A stretch of DNA of 56,654 nt from Deltaproteobacteria bacterium (GTDB lineage: Bacteria > Myxococcota_A > UBA9042), in assembly GCA_016218865.1 (NCBI GenBank), contig JACRCU010000484.1:1-56654 (forward strand), given 5' to 3'. This document shows positions 50,201 to 56,654 of the stretch, one piece after another. The notes below the pieces were generated by a model. It made no database searches. It was not told the origin of the DNA and saw nothing but the letters and a program-made list of their open reading frames with translations. The position numbers were made by a program, and so were the translations under genes. Numbering within the stretch: the stretch's first letter is position 1; each line of letters opens with the position of its first letter.

Positions 50201-52738
50201 ATCGGACAGTGTCGCGAATGCACCCGGCAAGACCGACTGAGTCACTGGCAGCTTCTTGTCCCATACCACGCCACCCGTAGAATCGAAGCGAACCAGCCAC
50301 GGCTGATAGTCCGTCTGAAGGCCGGAGCTGTGCCGCAGACCCAGAGCCAGCAGGCCGCCGTCGCTGGCCGCGATCGCCGCAACGAAGCCCTGGTCCTTGC
50401 CGTCTTCGTAGAAGTACTTCCGTGGCCCCTGCGCCTTGAGATTGGTATCGATGCGCTGCAGATAGCCGCCACCGTGATTTCCTGCACCAGAATGGCCCAA
50501 CAAGCAGAACTGGCTGCCGCAGGGTGCGATGGCGTTGACGTCCGTGGGATAGGCGTTGGGAAAGTACCGCGCGCTTCCGAGTTGGATGATGCCGCTGGCG
50601 CTGACGTTGATGTCCGCGATGGTAGCGTCAGGGTGGGCACCACCGCTGGGAAGGGTGCTGGCGCCGCCGACGAGCCACGTACCGTTGGCGAACGCGTGAA
50701 CGGTATTGAACACCATCGTCGTGCCAGGCGTGCCGAGGAACTTCTGGTCGATGAGTTCGCCTTCGGCGTCGATCGTGACCGCCCAGCCGCGGACGTCGGT
50801 CGGGTAGCCCTTGACAGAGCTTTGGCCGACCGCCAATGCTCGGCCATCGCCAATATCGACGACGCCGCTGAACAGCGAGTATGCCGTGCCGGCACCGTAG
50901 GTCCTCAGCCAGACGATCTTGCCGTCGTCTCGGACCCTGGCCGCCCAGCCGGCGTCCGTCGCCGCGCCCGTGCCCTTGCTGGCCTGGCCGATCACCAGGA
51001 ATCCGTCCGCATACGCGGCGGTTGCGCCGGCTGCCACCGCGGTCTTGAAGCCCGGTATGGCGAATTCCACAGGCCCGAGCGCGGGTCCGCCCGCAACGCA
51101 CTTTCCGCCCTTGCAGCTATCCCCGAGCGTGCAAGCACTGCCATCCTGGCAAGCATCGCCATCCGCGACGGCGACGACCACGCAACCCTTGGTCACGTCA
51201 CAGCTATCCTTGGTGCAATCGTTTCCATCGTCACAGTTCTTCAGGCCGCCCGCCAAGCACTTGCCCTCGACGCAGCTGTCGCTGACGGTGCACGGATTGC
51301 CGTCGTCGCAGGCACCACTGGATTTGGTGACGTGCGTGCAGCCCTTGCTGCTGTCGCAGGCGTCGTCGGTGCAGGCGTTGCCGTCGTTGCAGTCGAACTT
51401 GACTCCGGGCGTGCAGGTGCCGCCGGTGCAGGTGTCGGCCAGCGTACAGGCGTCGCCGTCGCTGCAGGCCGCGCCGGTCTGGGTGACGCTGACGCAGCCC
51501 TGGGCGGGGTCGCACTGGTCGGTCGTACAGCCCTTGCCGTCGTCGCAGTTGACCAGCTTGCCCCCGGCACACAGACCTGCGGCGCAGACATCGCCGGTTG
51601 TGCAAGCGCTGCCGTCGCTGCACGGCGCCTGATTGTTGACGAAGGTGCAGCCCTTGGCAGGGTCGCAGCTGTCGTCTGTGCAGGGGTTGCCGTCGCCGCA
51701 GGCCGTCGCGGCTGAACTGGTGCACGCGCCCGCGAGGTCGCAGTGGTCGCCCGCGGTGCAAGCGTCGCCATCACTGCAGGAGGCCCCGACCATCGGGTCG
51801 TTGGCGCAGCCCTTCAGCGGATCGCAATGGTCGAACGTGCAAACCTTGCCGTCGTCGCAGGCTTTGGGCTCGCTGCCCGCGCAGGCCTTGGCGCCGTCGC
51901 AGGCCGATTGCAGCGTGCAGGCATTGCCGTCGTCGCAAGCCGCGCCCTTGGCGGTGGCCTTGAACTCGCAGCCGGTCGCGGGGTTGCAGGTGTCGTCGGT
52001 GCAGGCATTGCCGTCGCTGCAGGCCACCGCCGTGCCGCCACTGCACGCGCCGGTTTGGCAGGACTCGCCAGCGGTGCAGGCGTTCCCATCGCTGCAGGCC
52101 CCCGTCGTGGCCGCGTGCGCGCACCCCTTGGCTGCGTCGCAGCTGTCGACGGTACAGGGGTTGTTGTCACTGCAGTCTACGATTCCGGTGTGGCCACACG
52201 TTCCTGACTTGCAGGCATCGCCAGTGGTACAGGCATCGCCGTCATCGCAGGCGGCGGAGTTGGCGGGATGGGCACAACCGGCCGACTTGTCGCAGGCCGG
52301 ATCATCGGTGCAGGGATTGTTATCCGCGCACACGACGGCGTTGCCGCCCTTGCAGGTGCCACCCTGGCACGTGTCGCCGCTGGTGCACGCGTCACCGTCG
52401 TCGCACGCGCCGGATGTTGGAGTGTTGATGCAGCCCGTGCCCGGGGAGCAGGTGTCCTTGGTGCAGATATTGTCGTCGTCGCAGTCACTGCAGGCGTTCG
52501 TGTCCGCGGTTTCGGCATCCGTGTCTTGGACTTGGCCATTGCCAGCGCCGGTTGCACAAATGGGCACGCCGCCGGCGTCGACCAAGTGGTAGCCGGCAGG
52601 GCAGCCAATCTTGGGCTCGGCACTGCAACCTGCGCCAAGAAGGCATAGCGTGGCAACCACCGCTTTGAGTAGAGGTTGGAGGCGGAAGAGCGGGCGATAC
52701 CAGCAGGCACCCGATGTTTTCGTCGCGGAGTCAGCCAT
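47264..52738 (-). CDS. giant modular Cys-repeat/beta-propeller lipoprotein
   Basis: 1,824 residues. Signal with lipobox LGAGC near residue 38, so lipid-anchored. Residues about 83-551 are some eight to nine double CTDC repeats, each near 45 residues with the pattern CDDG.ACT.GD.C..G.C then CDDGNPCTDDSCDPAKGC. Three propeller-like modules of about 365-375 residues follow (552-925, 990-1355, 1418-1788), built of short strands such as GWAARVRDDGKIVWLRTYG. Each module is closed by another Cys-repeat pair. The chain ends with CDPAKGCVHIPN. It is 42 bp downstream of the membrane-protein gene and probably shares its sigma-54 promoter. AAGGGGG precedes the ATG. Base use in the propeller parts is visibly less GC-biased than in neighbours. 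Confidence 0.87.
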   Translation of the reverse strand: MADSATKTSGACWYRPLFRLQPLLKAVVATLCLLGAGCSAEPKIGCPAGYHLVDAGGVPICATGAGNGQVQDTDAETADTNACSDCDDDNICTKDTCSPGTGCINTPTSGACDDGDACTSGDTCQGGTCKGGNAVVCADNNPCTDDPACDKSAGCAHPANSAACDDGDACTTGDACKSGTCGHTGIVDCSDNNPCTVDSCDAAKGCAHAATTGACSDGNACTAGESCQTGACSGGTAVACSDGNACTDDTCNPATGCEFKATAKGAACDDGNACTLQSACDGAKACAGSEPKACDDGKVCTFDHCDPLKGCANDPMVGASCSDGDACTAGDHCDLAGACTSSAATACGDGNPCTDDSCDPAKGCTFVNNQAPCSDGSACTTGDVCAAGLCAGGKLVNCDDGKGCTTDQCDPAQGCVSVTQTGAACSDGDACTLADTCTGGTCTPGVKFDCNDGNACTDDACDSSKGCTHVTKSSGACDDGNPCTVSDSCVEGKCLAGGLKNCDDGNDCTKDSCDVTKGCVVVAVADGDACQDGSACTLGDSCKGGKCVAGGPALGPVEFAIPGFKTAVAAGATAAYADGFLVIGQASKGTGAATDAGWAARVRDDGKIVWLRTYGAGTAYSLFSGVVDIGDGRALAVGQSSVKGYPTDVRGWAVTIDAEGELIDQKFLGTPGTTMVFNTVHAFANGTWLVGGASTLPSGGAHPDATIADINVSASGIIQLGSARYFPNAYPTDVNAIAPCGSQFCLLGHSGAGNHGGGYLQRIDTNLKAQGPRKYFYEDGKDQGFVAAIAASDGGLLALGLRHSSGLQTDYQPWLVRFDSTGGVVWDKKLPVTQSVLPGAFATLSDDSFMLAGYTFAGTASGEAQLWFAKINGLGAELWHSEFGGAGAQLGYVVVALPSGGVVVAGSDGNKGIGLALRVNDLGNTDCGKLGVCDGKSLADCDDGLPCTADTCDDKTGCKHSNLADGSACDDGKPCTTDGNCLSGKCQAGAPSLFETTFPALGGGFLKRTKWLDSRRAVAVGARAGTGGADLWVVGMDDAGAVKWQPNLAGIDYEGASALDVGGETVVVGGSRTAQGTDKGLVAKITWGEAVASLGPVQVSYPGANDESIAAVVARSDGGVAYCGTTQPAEVKSVDHAWFGIVDNLGGVKPNIYLGSGQGTEAEAMLEVQGDTTKYLLVGRDGSSTADPDPWAAMVTETGETLWKRRYFGSGVVAMSVVAVPGGYFMAGGASGSLPSGTVWLARCDLYGNLMWASEPKLPLTASYGRIAAFDTDKLVLVGADKQAPDQGSSVAAVLDHQGNALWASVLGSASGPNVLWDVAPTPAGIGLLAVGSTASKGAASSGWAIRADAFGHTACADAGSCAEKLPAACDDGEPCTADGCDGKAGCSHVALVDKAPCDDGDACTAGDICAGGTCAGASEAFGVALVPGTVQTLADVALSPSGVVVAAGVVATGKPADSYDSEIHAFGADGKEMSGYPRSIALPEADYLTAIETNSDSIIAVGSRQDGANGSNARVVRMPLVVGQPTSFDLSLGKAGQDGANDVAIAPDGTAWLAGFTPNNITSGLYSGWVVGVSPAGVPSYFVYAEADWSDQFQGIGLDGSGNRAMAGFRRSQAANNGIDVALVVATKPDGTVIFSQTYPGLGASAAASVWPGKDGSGWLVAGTRTANFGNKESKFILIRLNSGGVVQWEKQIGTSTLLSYNRGTLLSDGSVLLAGYDVVGGNAHGLVIKTTIEGLPLWSRSLAGYPAIGNSRVNGAAELPNGAIVLAGIEEAKGKGMLARLDPWGNATCTACAGLTPDSCNDGDPTTLDLCDPAKGCVHIPN

Positions 52739-52780
52739 GAGAACCCCCTTGAACCTTGCGGATGTGGCCGCACCAAGGAA

Positions 52781-53872
52781 CTAGAAACGCCATGCCAACG
52801 CGGCACCAGACCTGTTCGGCATCACTTGGAATACAGACGTATTTTCCGAATGTTCAGGCCAAAGAGCCAGTACCGCGCTGGCCACCGCCAGTGCACCGGC
52901 GCCTGCCGCGGCGCCCCACATAGCCCCAATGTCGGCCTCGCGCTGACGCAGCTCAGGATACGAAATGCGTGTAAGATCATAGGTATCGCTGGAAGGAAAC
53001 TTCGCGTCGTTGAGGCTGTTGTATTGCAGCAGTGCAGCTGTCGCCACACCGATTGCCACGGCTCCGGCCGCAACCGCAGCCCATCGAACCATGGAACGGC
53101 TGGCAGCCGGAGCCGCCGCACATTCGGCTTGGCTCGCGATCGCGGTGCAGCTGGTCGCCGCAGCTTCGCCGGCCGCCGGCAGCATCGCGACGCGAGCCGC
53201 ACAGGCCTGCTTGGCTTGTTGCAGTGCATTGTTGTGCGCTGCAAGGCGATCCGCCGCACAAGCGGTTTCCGCCAAACACGACGACGACGACGCCACCGCA
53301 TGGTCGGCAAGGGCAAGTTGCTGGTCCACCGGAAGGTCGGCGGCCTTGCCGCATTCCAGCCACTTGGCTGCGGCCGAGCAGGACTGCTTGCGCTCATCGA
53401 AGGCAGCGGCCACGGCGTCGCAGGGAAGCTCACAAATCTCTTTGGTTGCTGCCCTGTTGCAGGCCTCGCGCACCGCTGGCGTCTGCAGGATGTCCGCCAC
53501 GATCGCGAACGAGCTGCGCCGGGCGCAGGCGGCAACGGCCATGGAGGCGTGCTGTCCGCACAAGGCCGGCTGATGGCGGTTGGCCTGGGCGGCGGCGTAC
53601 CAGAGCTCGATGGCCTTGGCCAGACGCAGCATACGGCCGCGCTCTCCCAGTGCCACGGCGCGAACCGACAATTCGTCGTGAAGCGCGGCCGCTTCGCCAT
53701 ACCTGCGGGCGGCCTCGAACTCGTTGGCCTGTTTCACCACAGGCGCGAGACACGCCACCTCGCCCGCAGCAATGCACTGCTCGGCTTCGCTGTCGAGCGC
53801 CGCGGCCTGGCCGGCATCGAAGACGATGGCAAGGAGGGCAAGAGCTAGCGCATAGACGAGCCGTGTGGGCAT
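52781..53872 (-). CDS. exported membrane protein of unknown function, first gene of the sigma-54 operon
   Basis: 363 residues. Signal peptide at 1-25 (LVYALALALLAIVFDAGQAA). The middle is helical with many paired Cys (for example CNRAATKEICELPC), suggesting disulfide-linked helical hairpins outside the cytoplasm. Two membrane segments lie near the C-terminus, about 273-294 (AAVAAGAVAIGVATAALL) and 325-345 (AMWGAAAGAGALAVASAVLALW, shown in part: GAAAGAGALAVASAVLAL). GAGGT sits five bases before ATG 53872. The exact sigma-54 promoter is 55 bp upstream. The giant lipoprotein gene follows at once, so the two products may act together at the surface. Confidence 0.8.
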   Translation of the reverse strand: MPTRLVYALALALLAIVFDAGQAAALDSEAEQCIAAGEVACLAPVVKQANEFEAARRYGEAAALHDELSVRAVALGERGRMLRLAKAIELWYAAAQANRHQPALCGQHASMAVAACARRSSFAIVADILQTPAVREACNRAATKEICELPCDAVAAAFDERKQSCSAAAKWLECGKAADLPVDQQLALADHAVASSSSCLAETACAADRLAAHNNALQQAKQACAARVAMLPAAGEAAATSCTAIASQAECAAAPAASRSMVRWAAVAAGAVAIGVATAALLQYNSLNDAKFPSSDTYDLTRISYPELRQREADIGAMWGAAAGAGALAVASAVLALWPEHSENTSVFQVMPNRSGAALAWRF

Positions 53873-53926
53873 CGTGACCTCAGGCGGCGAACAGGTGCCG
53901 GCAACGTTCCGACGAGTGTATACCTG

Positions 53927-53942
53927 AGCAAGATGCGTGCCA
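53927..53942 (-). promoter_or_regulatory. sigma-54 (-24/-12) promoter
   Basis: Read on the minus strand: TGGCACG-CATC-TTGCT, again an exact match with correct spacing and a leading T. The predicted start of transcription is near 53916, giving a leader of about 44 bases to the membrane-protein gene. No other exact match was noticed outside this locus when reading the intergenic regions. Confidence 0.87.
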
Positions 53943-54150
53943 ACGTGGGGGGATTAACCTTCACCTCATTCTAATTACAGACTATCTCGTTCGCTGGCCG
54001 GCGCGCGCAGCCAGACCTGGCCCCGCGCCGCCCCCAGCGACACACCTCGCCCAAGGGCTATCGGCGGGACGGCGGCCACGCGCGAACAAAAGACGATAGG
54101 ATTTCGCTATGTTTCGGGTCGAGACAGCATTCCGACGGGCAGGACTGCCG

Positions 54151-54194
54151 CGTGACCTCGCCGTGACCATGCCACGCCCATGCCACGTGACAGA
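54151..54194 (-). promoter_or_regulatory. 11-bp tandem array, candidate enhancer for the sigma-54 operon
   Basis: Four 11-base units in a row: CGTGACCTCGC, CGTGACCATGC, CACGCCCATGC and CACGTGACAGA. Neighbours share 6 to 9 of 11 bases, and the period is close to one helical turn, so bound proteins would face the same side. It lies about 210-265 bp upstream of the promoter. The first unit differs by one base from 45142-45152 in the other sigma-54 regulatory region. Confidence 0.4.
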
Positions 54195-54258
54195 TTGGGT
54201 GGCCAAGAGATCCCCGCCGTTCCCTAGAAGCGCCCCACCGCATCCCGGGGCAAACCCG

Positions 54259-56433
54259 TCAATGGCAAAGCGGATCACTAGGGAAACAGTCGCACAGGTC
54301 TTCCAAGCTCGCCTTGTTCCTATCGACGATGCAGTGGCAGCGGTAGTCCTTGTGCGATGGGCAACGCGTTTTCGCGCACTTGCACCATGGGCCGTGGGGC
54401 GGTCCCGCAGCTGGCGCGGCACAGTCGAAGTCCCGGCATGGACAGTGCGCGGAGTCGGCGTCGGGGCACTTGTCGCACCACGCCTTCACGTTCGGGCAGA
54501 ACTGAGCGCACAAGACGGCCGGATCGGAGGATTTGCACGGGTCTGGGGGTGGACACCGCGCCGGATCGCGGTCGACGCACGCTTTGCACCATTCCGCATT
54601 GGGCGCATCCGAGCAGTTGGAGCAGTAAAGCTCCTTGGACTTCGAGGCGCAGGTGCTGCACCAGTGCGAGCGGTCGTCGGCGCAAAATTGCTTGCAAAAC
54701 AGCGCGGGATCCTGGGCCTTGCACGGATCGTCCGACGGACACTTGGACGAGTCCGTGTGCGGACACGACTTGCACCAGCGGGTCTGGTCCTCGGGGCAAA
54801 ATTGCCTGCAGAAAACCGCCGCATCCTGCGACTTGCATGGTTCGCAGCGGTCCTGCCAGTGCTTGGCAAAGGGGCTGGATTTGCAGCGGGTGCACCAATC
54901 CTGGCTGTCGGTCAGGCAACTTCCGCAGAAGATGGCCGGGTCCTTGCTCTGGCATGGAGGTGGCGGTGGTGGCGGCGGGGGGTATCCACCACCGGGCGAC
55001 GGCTTCTCATCCTCCCGGCCGCCGCAGTCATCCGCATCGCAAGCGTCGGTGTCGCCACCACAATCACCGTCGTCCACGCAATCGCCAGAGTCCGCGTCGT
55101 CTCCCGTGTCGGTGTATGATTCGGTTTCCGTGTCCGCGTCCGGAGGACTCACGCTGTCGGGCTCGTGGCTTCCTGTCCCGTACCACACGATCGCCACGAC
55201 GACTGCAACGACCAGCGCCAACAGCGCGGCGACTACCAGCGCCGGCACGCCGGACTTGCCGGAAGCTGACGCGATACCTTGGGTTGTCTCCGGAGCCTCG
55301 CCGGGGGGAGCAACTACTGGGGCAGTCTGGCTTGGAACAGGTGGAGTTGGCGTGACCGGCTTGCGAAGGGGCGCCGGCATGGGTGCCGTTGGCGGCTCTG
55401 GAGGCAGCGGCTGCGACGCCAGAACGGGCGCGATCGGTGCCGGGGTGACCGGCAGGGCGCGCTGCGGAGCGGGCTCGGCAAGCCACTGCTCCAGGGCGGC
55501 GCGCATCGCAGCAGCGGACTCGAAACGGTCGTCCGGCGACTTGGCCAGAGCCCGCGCCACCAAGGCCTCCAGCCGCGGGTCGATGCCTGGGACGAATTCA
55601 GACAGTGCCAAAGGCTGCGCATGGACATGGGCAAAGCACAGCGCGATTTGGTCTGTGGCCATGTACGGCTGCTGGCCGGTCAGGCAGCGAAACAGTATAA
55701 TTCCAAGCGAATAGAGATCCGAGCGACCATCCATCGCCGTGCCCATCACCTGCTCTGGGCTCATGTAGTGCGGCGTTCCAAAGATCGTACCGGTTTGCGT
55801 GAGCGCCGCCTGGCCGACATTGCGCAACGCCTTGGCGATGCCCCAGTCGATGACTTTGACGAACGGCTCGTCCTCGCCGCCGATGTCGCACAAGAAGATG
55901 TTGTCCGGCTTCAAGTCGCGGTGGACGAAATTCTTGCTGTGCGCTTCTTGCAGGGACTTGAGAACCTGGACAGCCACCTTGACCGCGTGGCGCGGCTCCA
56001 AGCGTTGGTGGCCCGCCAAATCCCGTTCCAGCACATGGCCGTTCAGGAATTCCATGGCCATGTAGAGGTCGCCTTCGGGCGTCACGCCGGAGTCGAATAC
56101 GCGAACCGTGTTGGGGTGGCTCAGTTTCGCCGTGATGACAGCTTCGGCAAGGAAGCGCGCCTCGGTTTCCTTGTTCTGCTGCAAGCCAGGGCGCAGCAGC
56201 TTGATGGCATATTCTTGTTTATTGTTAATATGATAGGCAACATAGACGACACCAAATCCGCCGCGACTGAGCTCGCGGGTGACCCGGTAGCGACCAGCGA
56301 TGAGGCCGCCAACGCGCGGGAGGCTCGGACTGGTGGCTTCGGCGGTGGGAGTGCCATCGTTTGGACAATTCGCCTCGTCCGTGAGCGTCTCGCAAAGCGG
56401 ACAGACACGCTGAGGCAGGTGCGGCTGGTCCAC
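54259..56433 (-). CDS. transmembrane Ser/Thr protein kinase with Cys-rich repeat ectodomain
   Basis: 724 residues from GTG 56433 with GAGGAAC upstream. Order of parts: a short zinc-ribbon-like head (Cys11, Cys14, Cys23); kinase domain about 49-317 with LSRGGFGVV, Lys78 in YAIKLL, HRDLKPDN (Asp173), DWG at 196-198 in place of DFG, and GTPHYMSPEQ; a Pro-rich linker; one membrane helix at about 397-418; an acidic Asp/Cys stretch; a run of nine prolines (485-493); then four Cys-rich repeats to the C-terminus, typified by PCK.QDPA.FC.QFC..D...WC..C. The catalytic residues are present, so it should be active. The outside repeats may sense a ligand or redox state. Confidence 0.9.
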   Translation of the reverse strand: MDQPHLPQRVCPLCETLTDEANCPNDGTPTAEATSPSLPRVGGLIAGRYRVTRELSRGGFGVVYVAYHINNKQEYAIKLLRPGLQQNKETEARFLAEAVITAKLSHPNTVRVFDSGVTPEGDLYMAMEFLNGHVLERDLAGHQRLEPRHAVKVAVQVLKSLQEAHSKNFVHRDLKPDNIFLCDIGGEDEPFVKVIDWGIAKALRNVGQAALTQTGTIFGTPHYMSPEQVMGTAMDGRSDLYSLGIILFRCLTGQQPYMATDQIALCFAHVHAQPLALSEFVPGIDPRLEALVARALAKSPDDRFESAAAMRAALEQWLAEPAPQRALPVTPAPIAPVLASQPLPPEPPTAPMPAPLRKPVTPTPPVPSQTAPVVAPPGEAPETTQGIASASGKSGVPALVVAALLALVVAVVVAIVWYGTGSHEPDSVSPPDADTETESYTDTGDDADSGDCVDDGDCGGDTDACDADDCGGREDEKPSPGGGYPPPPPPPPPCQSKDPAIFCGSCLTDSQDWCTRCKSSPFAKHWQDRCEPCKSQDAAVFCRQFCPEDQTRWCKSCPHTDSSKCPSDDPCKAQDPALFCKQFCADDRSHWCSTCASKSKELYCSNCSDAPNAEWCKACVDRDPARCPPPDPCKSSDPAVLCAQFCPNVKAWCDKCPDADSAHCPCRDFDCAAPAAGPPHGPWCKCAKTRCPSHKDYRCHCIVDRNKASLEDLCDCFPSDPLCH

Positions 56434-56654
56434 GATGGAAGTTCCTCGCTTGGCGATCTGGCCAGAGCTTAGCCGTGGGTCGCAGGGAGGGCAAGCGGCG
56501 TTATTTTTGGATCTTTGGGAGCACCGCAGTTCGCCCGTCGCGCTGCCGTCTCACAGTGCCGCCCAGAACGAGCGATCCGACCGCATGGGTTTTTTGCGGG
56601 CGGCCCTGTCCTCTGGGTGGGGCGCAAGCGAGCGCCTACAGCGACTCGCCGCGC
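56434..56654. other. unassigned right edge
   Basis: On the minus strand a frame entering from the right edge ends in TAG at 56636-56638, directly followed by the inverted repeat GGCGC-6-GCGCC (56621-56636) and, 15-20 bases later, a run of A. This could be the tail of another gene and its terminator. A plus-strand frame from ATG 56585 is also open to the edge but has no ribosome site. Neither can be decided within the window. Confidence 0.35.

Larger units (their letters stand above)
53873..54258. other. 386-bp intergenic region
   Basis: Lies between the membrane-protein gene and the 3' end of the kinase gene. It holds the sigma-54 promoter at 53927-53942, an AT-rich stretch at about 53953-53985, and the 11-bp repeat array at 54151-54194. 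Short open frames here lack ribosome sites and signal peptides, so no gene is called. Confidence 0.7.

Noticed and set aside
51090-52500. Strong DNA periodicity that looks like a repeat array or CRISPR
   Set aside because: The period follows the Cys-repeat codons of an intact open frame and the copies vary at the protein level; there are no unique spacers.
54109-55119. 336-codon plus-strand frame over the kinase 3' region
   Set aside because: Low-complexity Arg/Ala translation opposite the Cys-rich ectodomain, no ribosome site; the kinase frame on the other strand explains the sequence.

Overview
The window is about 56.7 kb of very GC-rich DNA with dense genes on both strands. It looks like the chromosome of an uncultured Myxococcota (deltaproteobacterial) relative. 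The reasons are the many exported lipoproteins, a eukaryotic-type Ser/Thr kinase, an FHA-domain sigma-54 activator, tandem 'C.DGN.CT.D.CD...GC' cysteine repeats, and long spurious open frames opposite real genes as expected at this GC content. No rRNA, tRNA, CRISPR array or insertion sequence was recognised.

Layout, left to right. 1-6.5 kb: two overlapping genes for DUF3857/transglutaminase-like exported proteins; the first is cut by the window edge and the second has lost the catalytic Cys. 6.5-8.7 kb: an ECF sigma factor and a membrane anti-sigma candidate, flanked by two diverged copies of a 77-bp repeat. 8.7-11.6 kb: a 23S rRNA m5U methyltransferase-like gene and an M23 peptidase. 11.8-19.2 kb (plus strand): an FG-GAP/UnbV lipoprotein, an SsnA-like aminohydrolase paired with a short YgfK-like Fe-S oxidoreductase, a small exported protein, coaX and queE. 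19.2-22.6 kb: two TPR proteins, one fused to an aminoglycoside-phosphotransferase-like kinase. 22.7-28.9 kb: an MFS transporter, a large metzincin-type protease, a TolA-like coiled-coil protein and an orphan PAAR protein. 29-35.7 kb: hypotheticals, an active/inactive M16 protease pair, and a divergent CsgG/FlgO-like protein. 35.7-40 kb: an orphan tandem-BMC shell protein, panC, panB and an acyl-CoA carboxylase beta subunit. 40.2-43.1 kb: a POT-family transporter and a PEGA-like exported protein.

The last 13.5 kb (43.1-56.4 kb) is the most interesting part. It holds a Cys-rich lipoprotein carrying C-type-lectin and fibrinogen-like domains, a small secreted protein, an FHA-AAA+ sigma-54 activator, a 1,824-residue modular Cys-repeat/propeller lipoprotein, a membrane protein, and a transmembrane Ser/Thr kinase with a Cys-rich ectodomain. 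Two exact sigma-54 promoters (TTGGCACG-N4-TTGCT) sit in front of the small secreted protein (45332-45347) and in front of the membrane-protein/giant-lipoprotein operon (53927-53942). The simplest reading is one self-contained circuit: the kinase senses an outside signal through its ectodomain, the FHA activator reads the resulting phosphothreonine, and sigma-54 RNA polymerase switches on secreted and surface-anchored products. The promoters and domains are read from the sequence; the wiring is inference.

Housekeeping pathways touched: pantothenate/CoA (panB, panC, coaX), queuosine precursor synthesis (queE), and carboxylation of propionyl/acyl-CoA.
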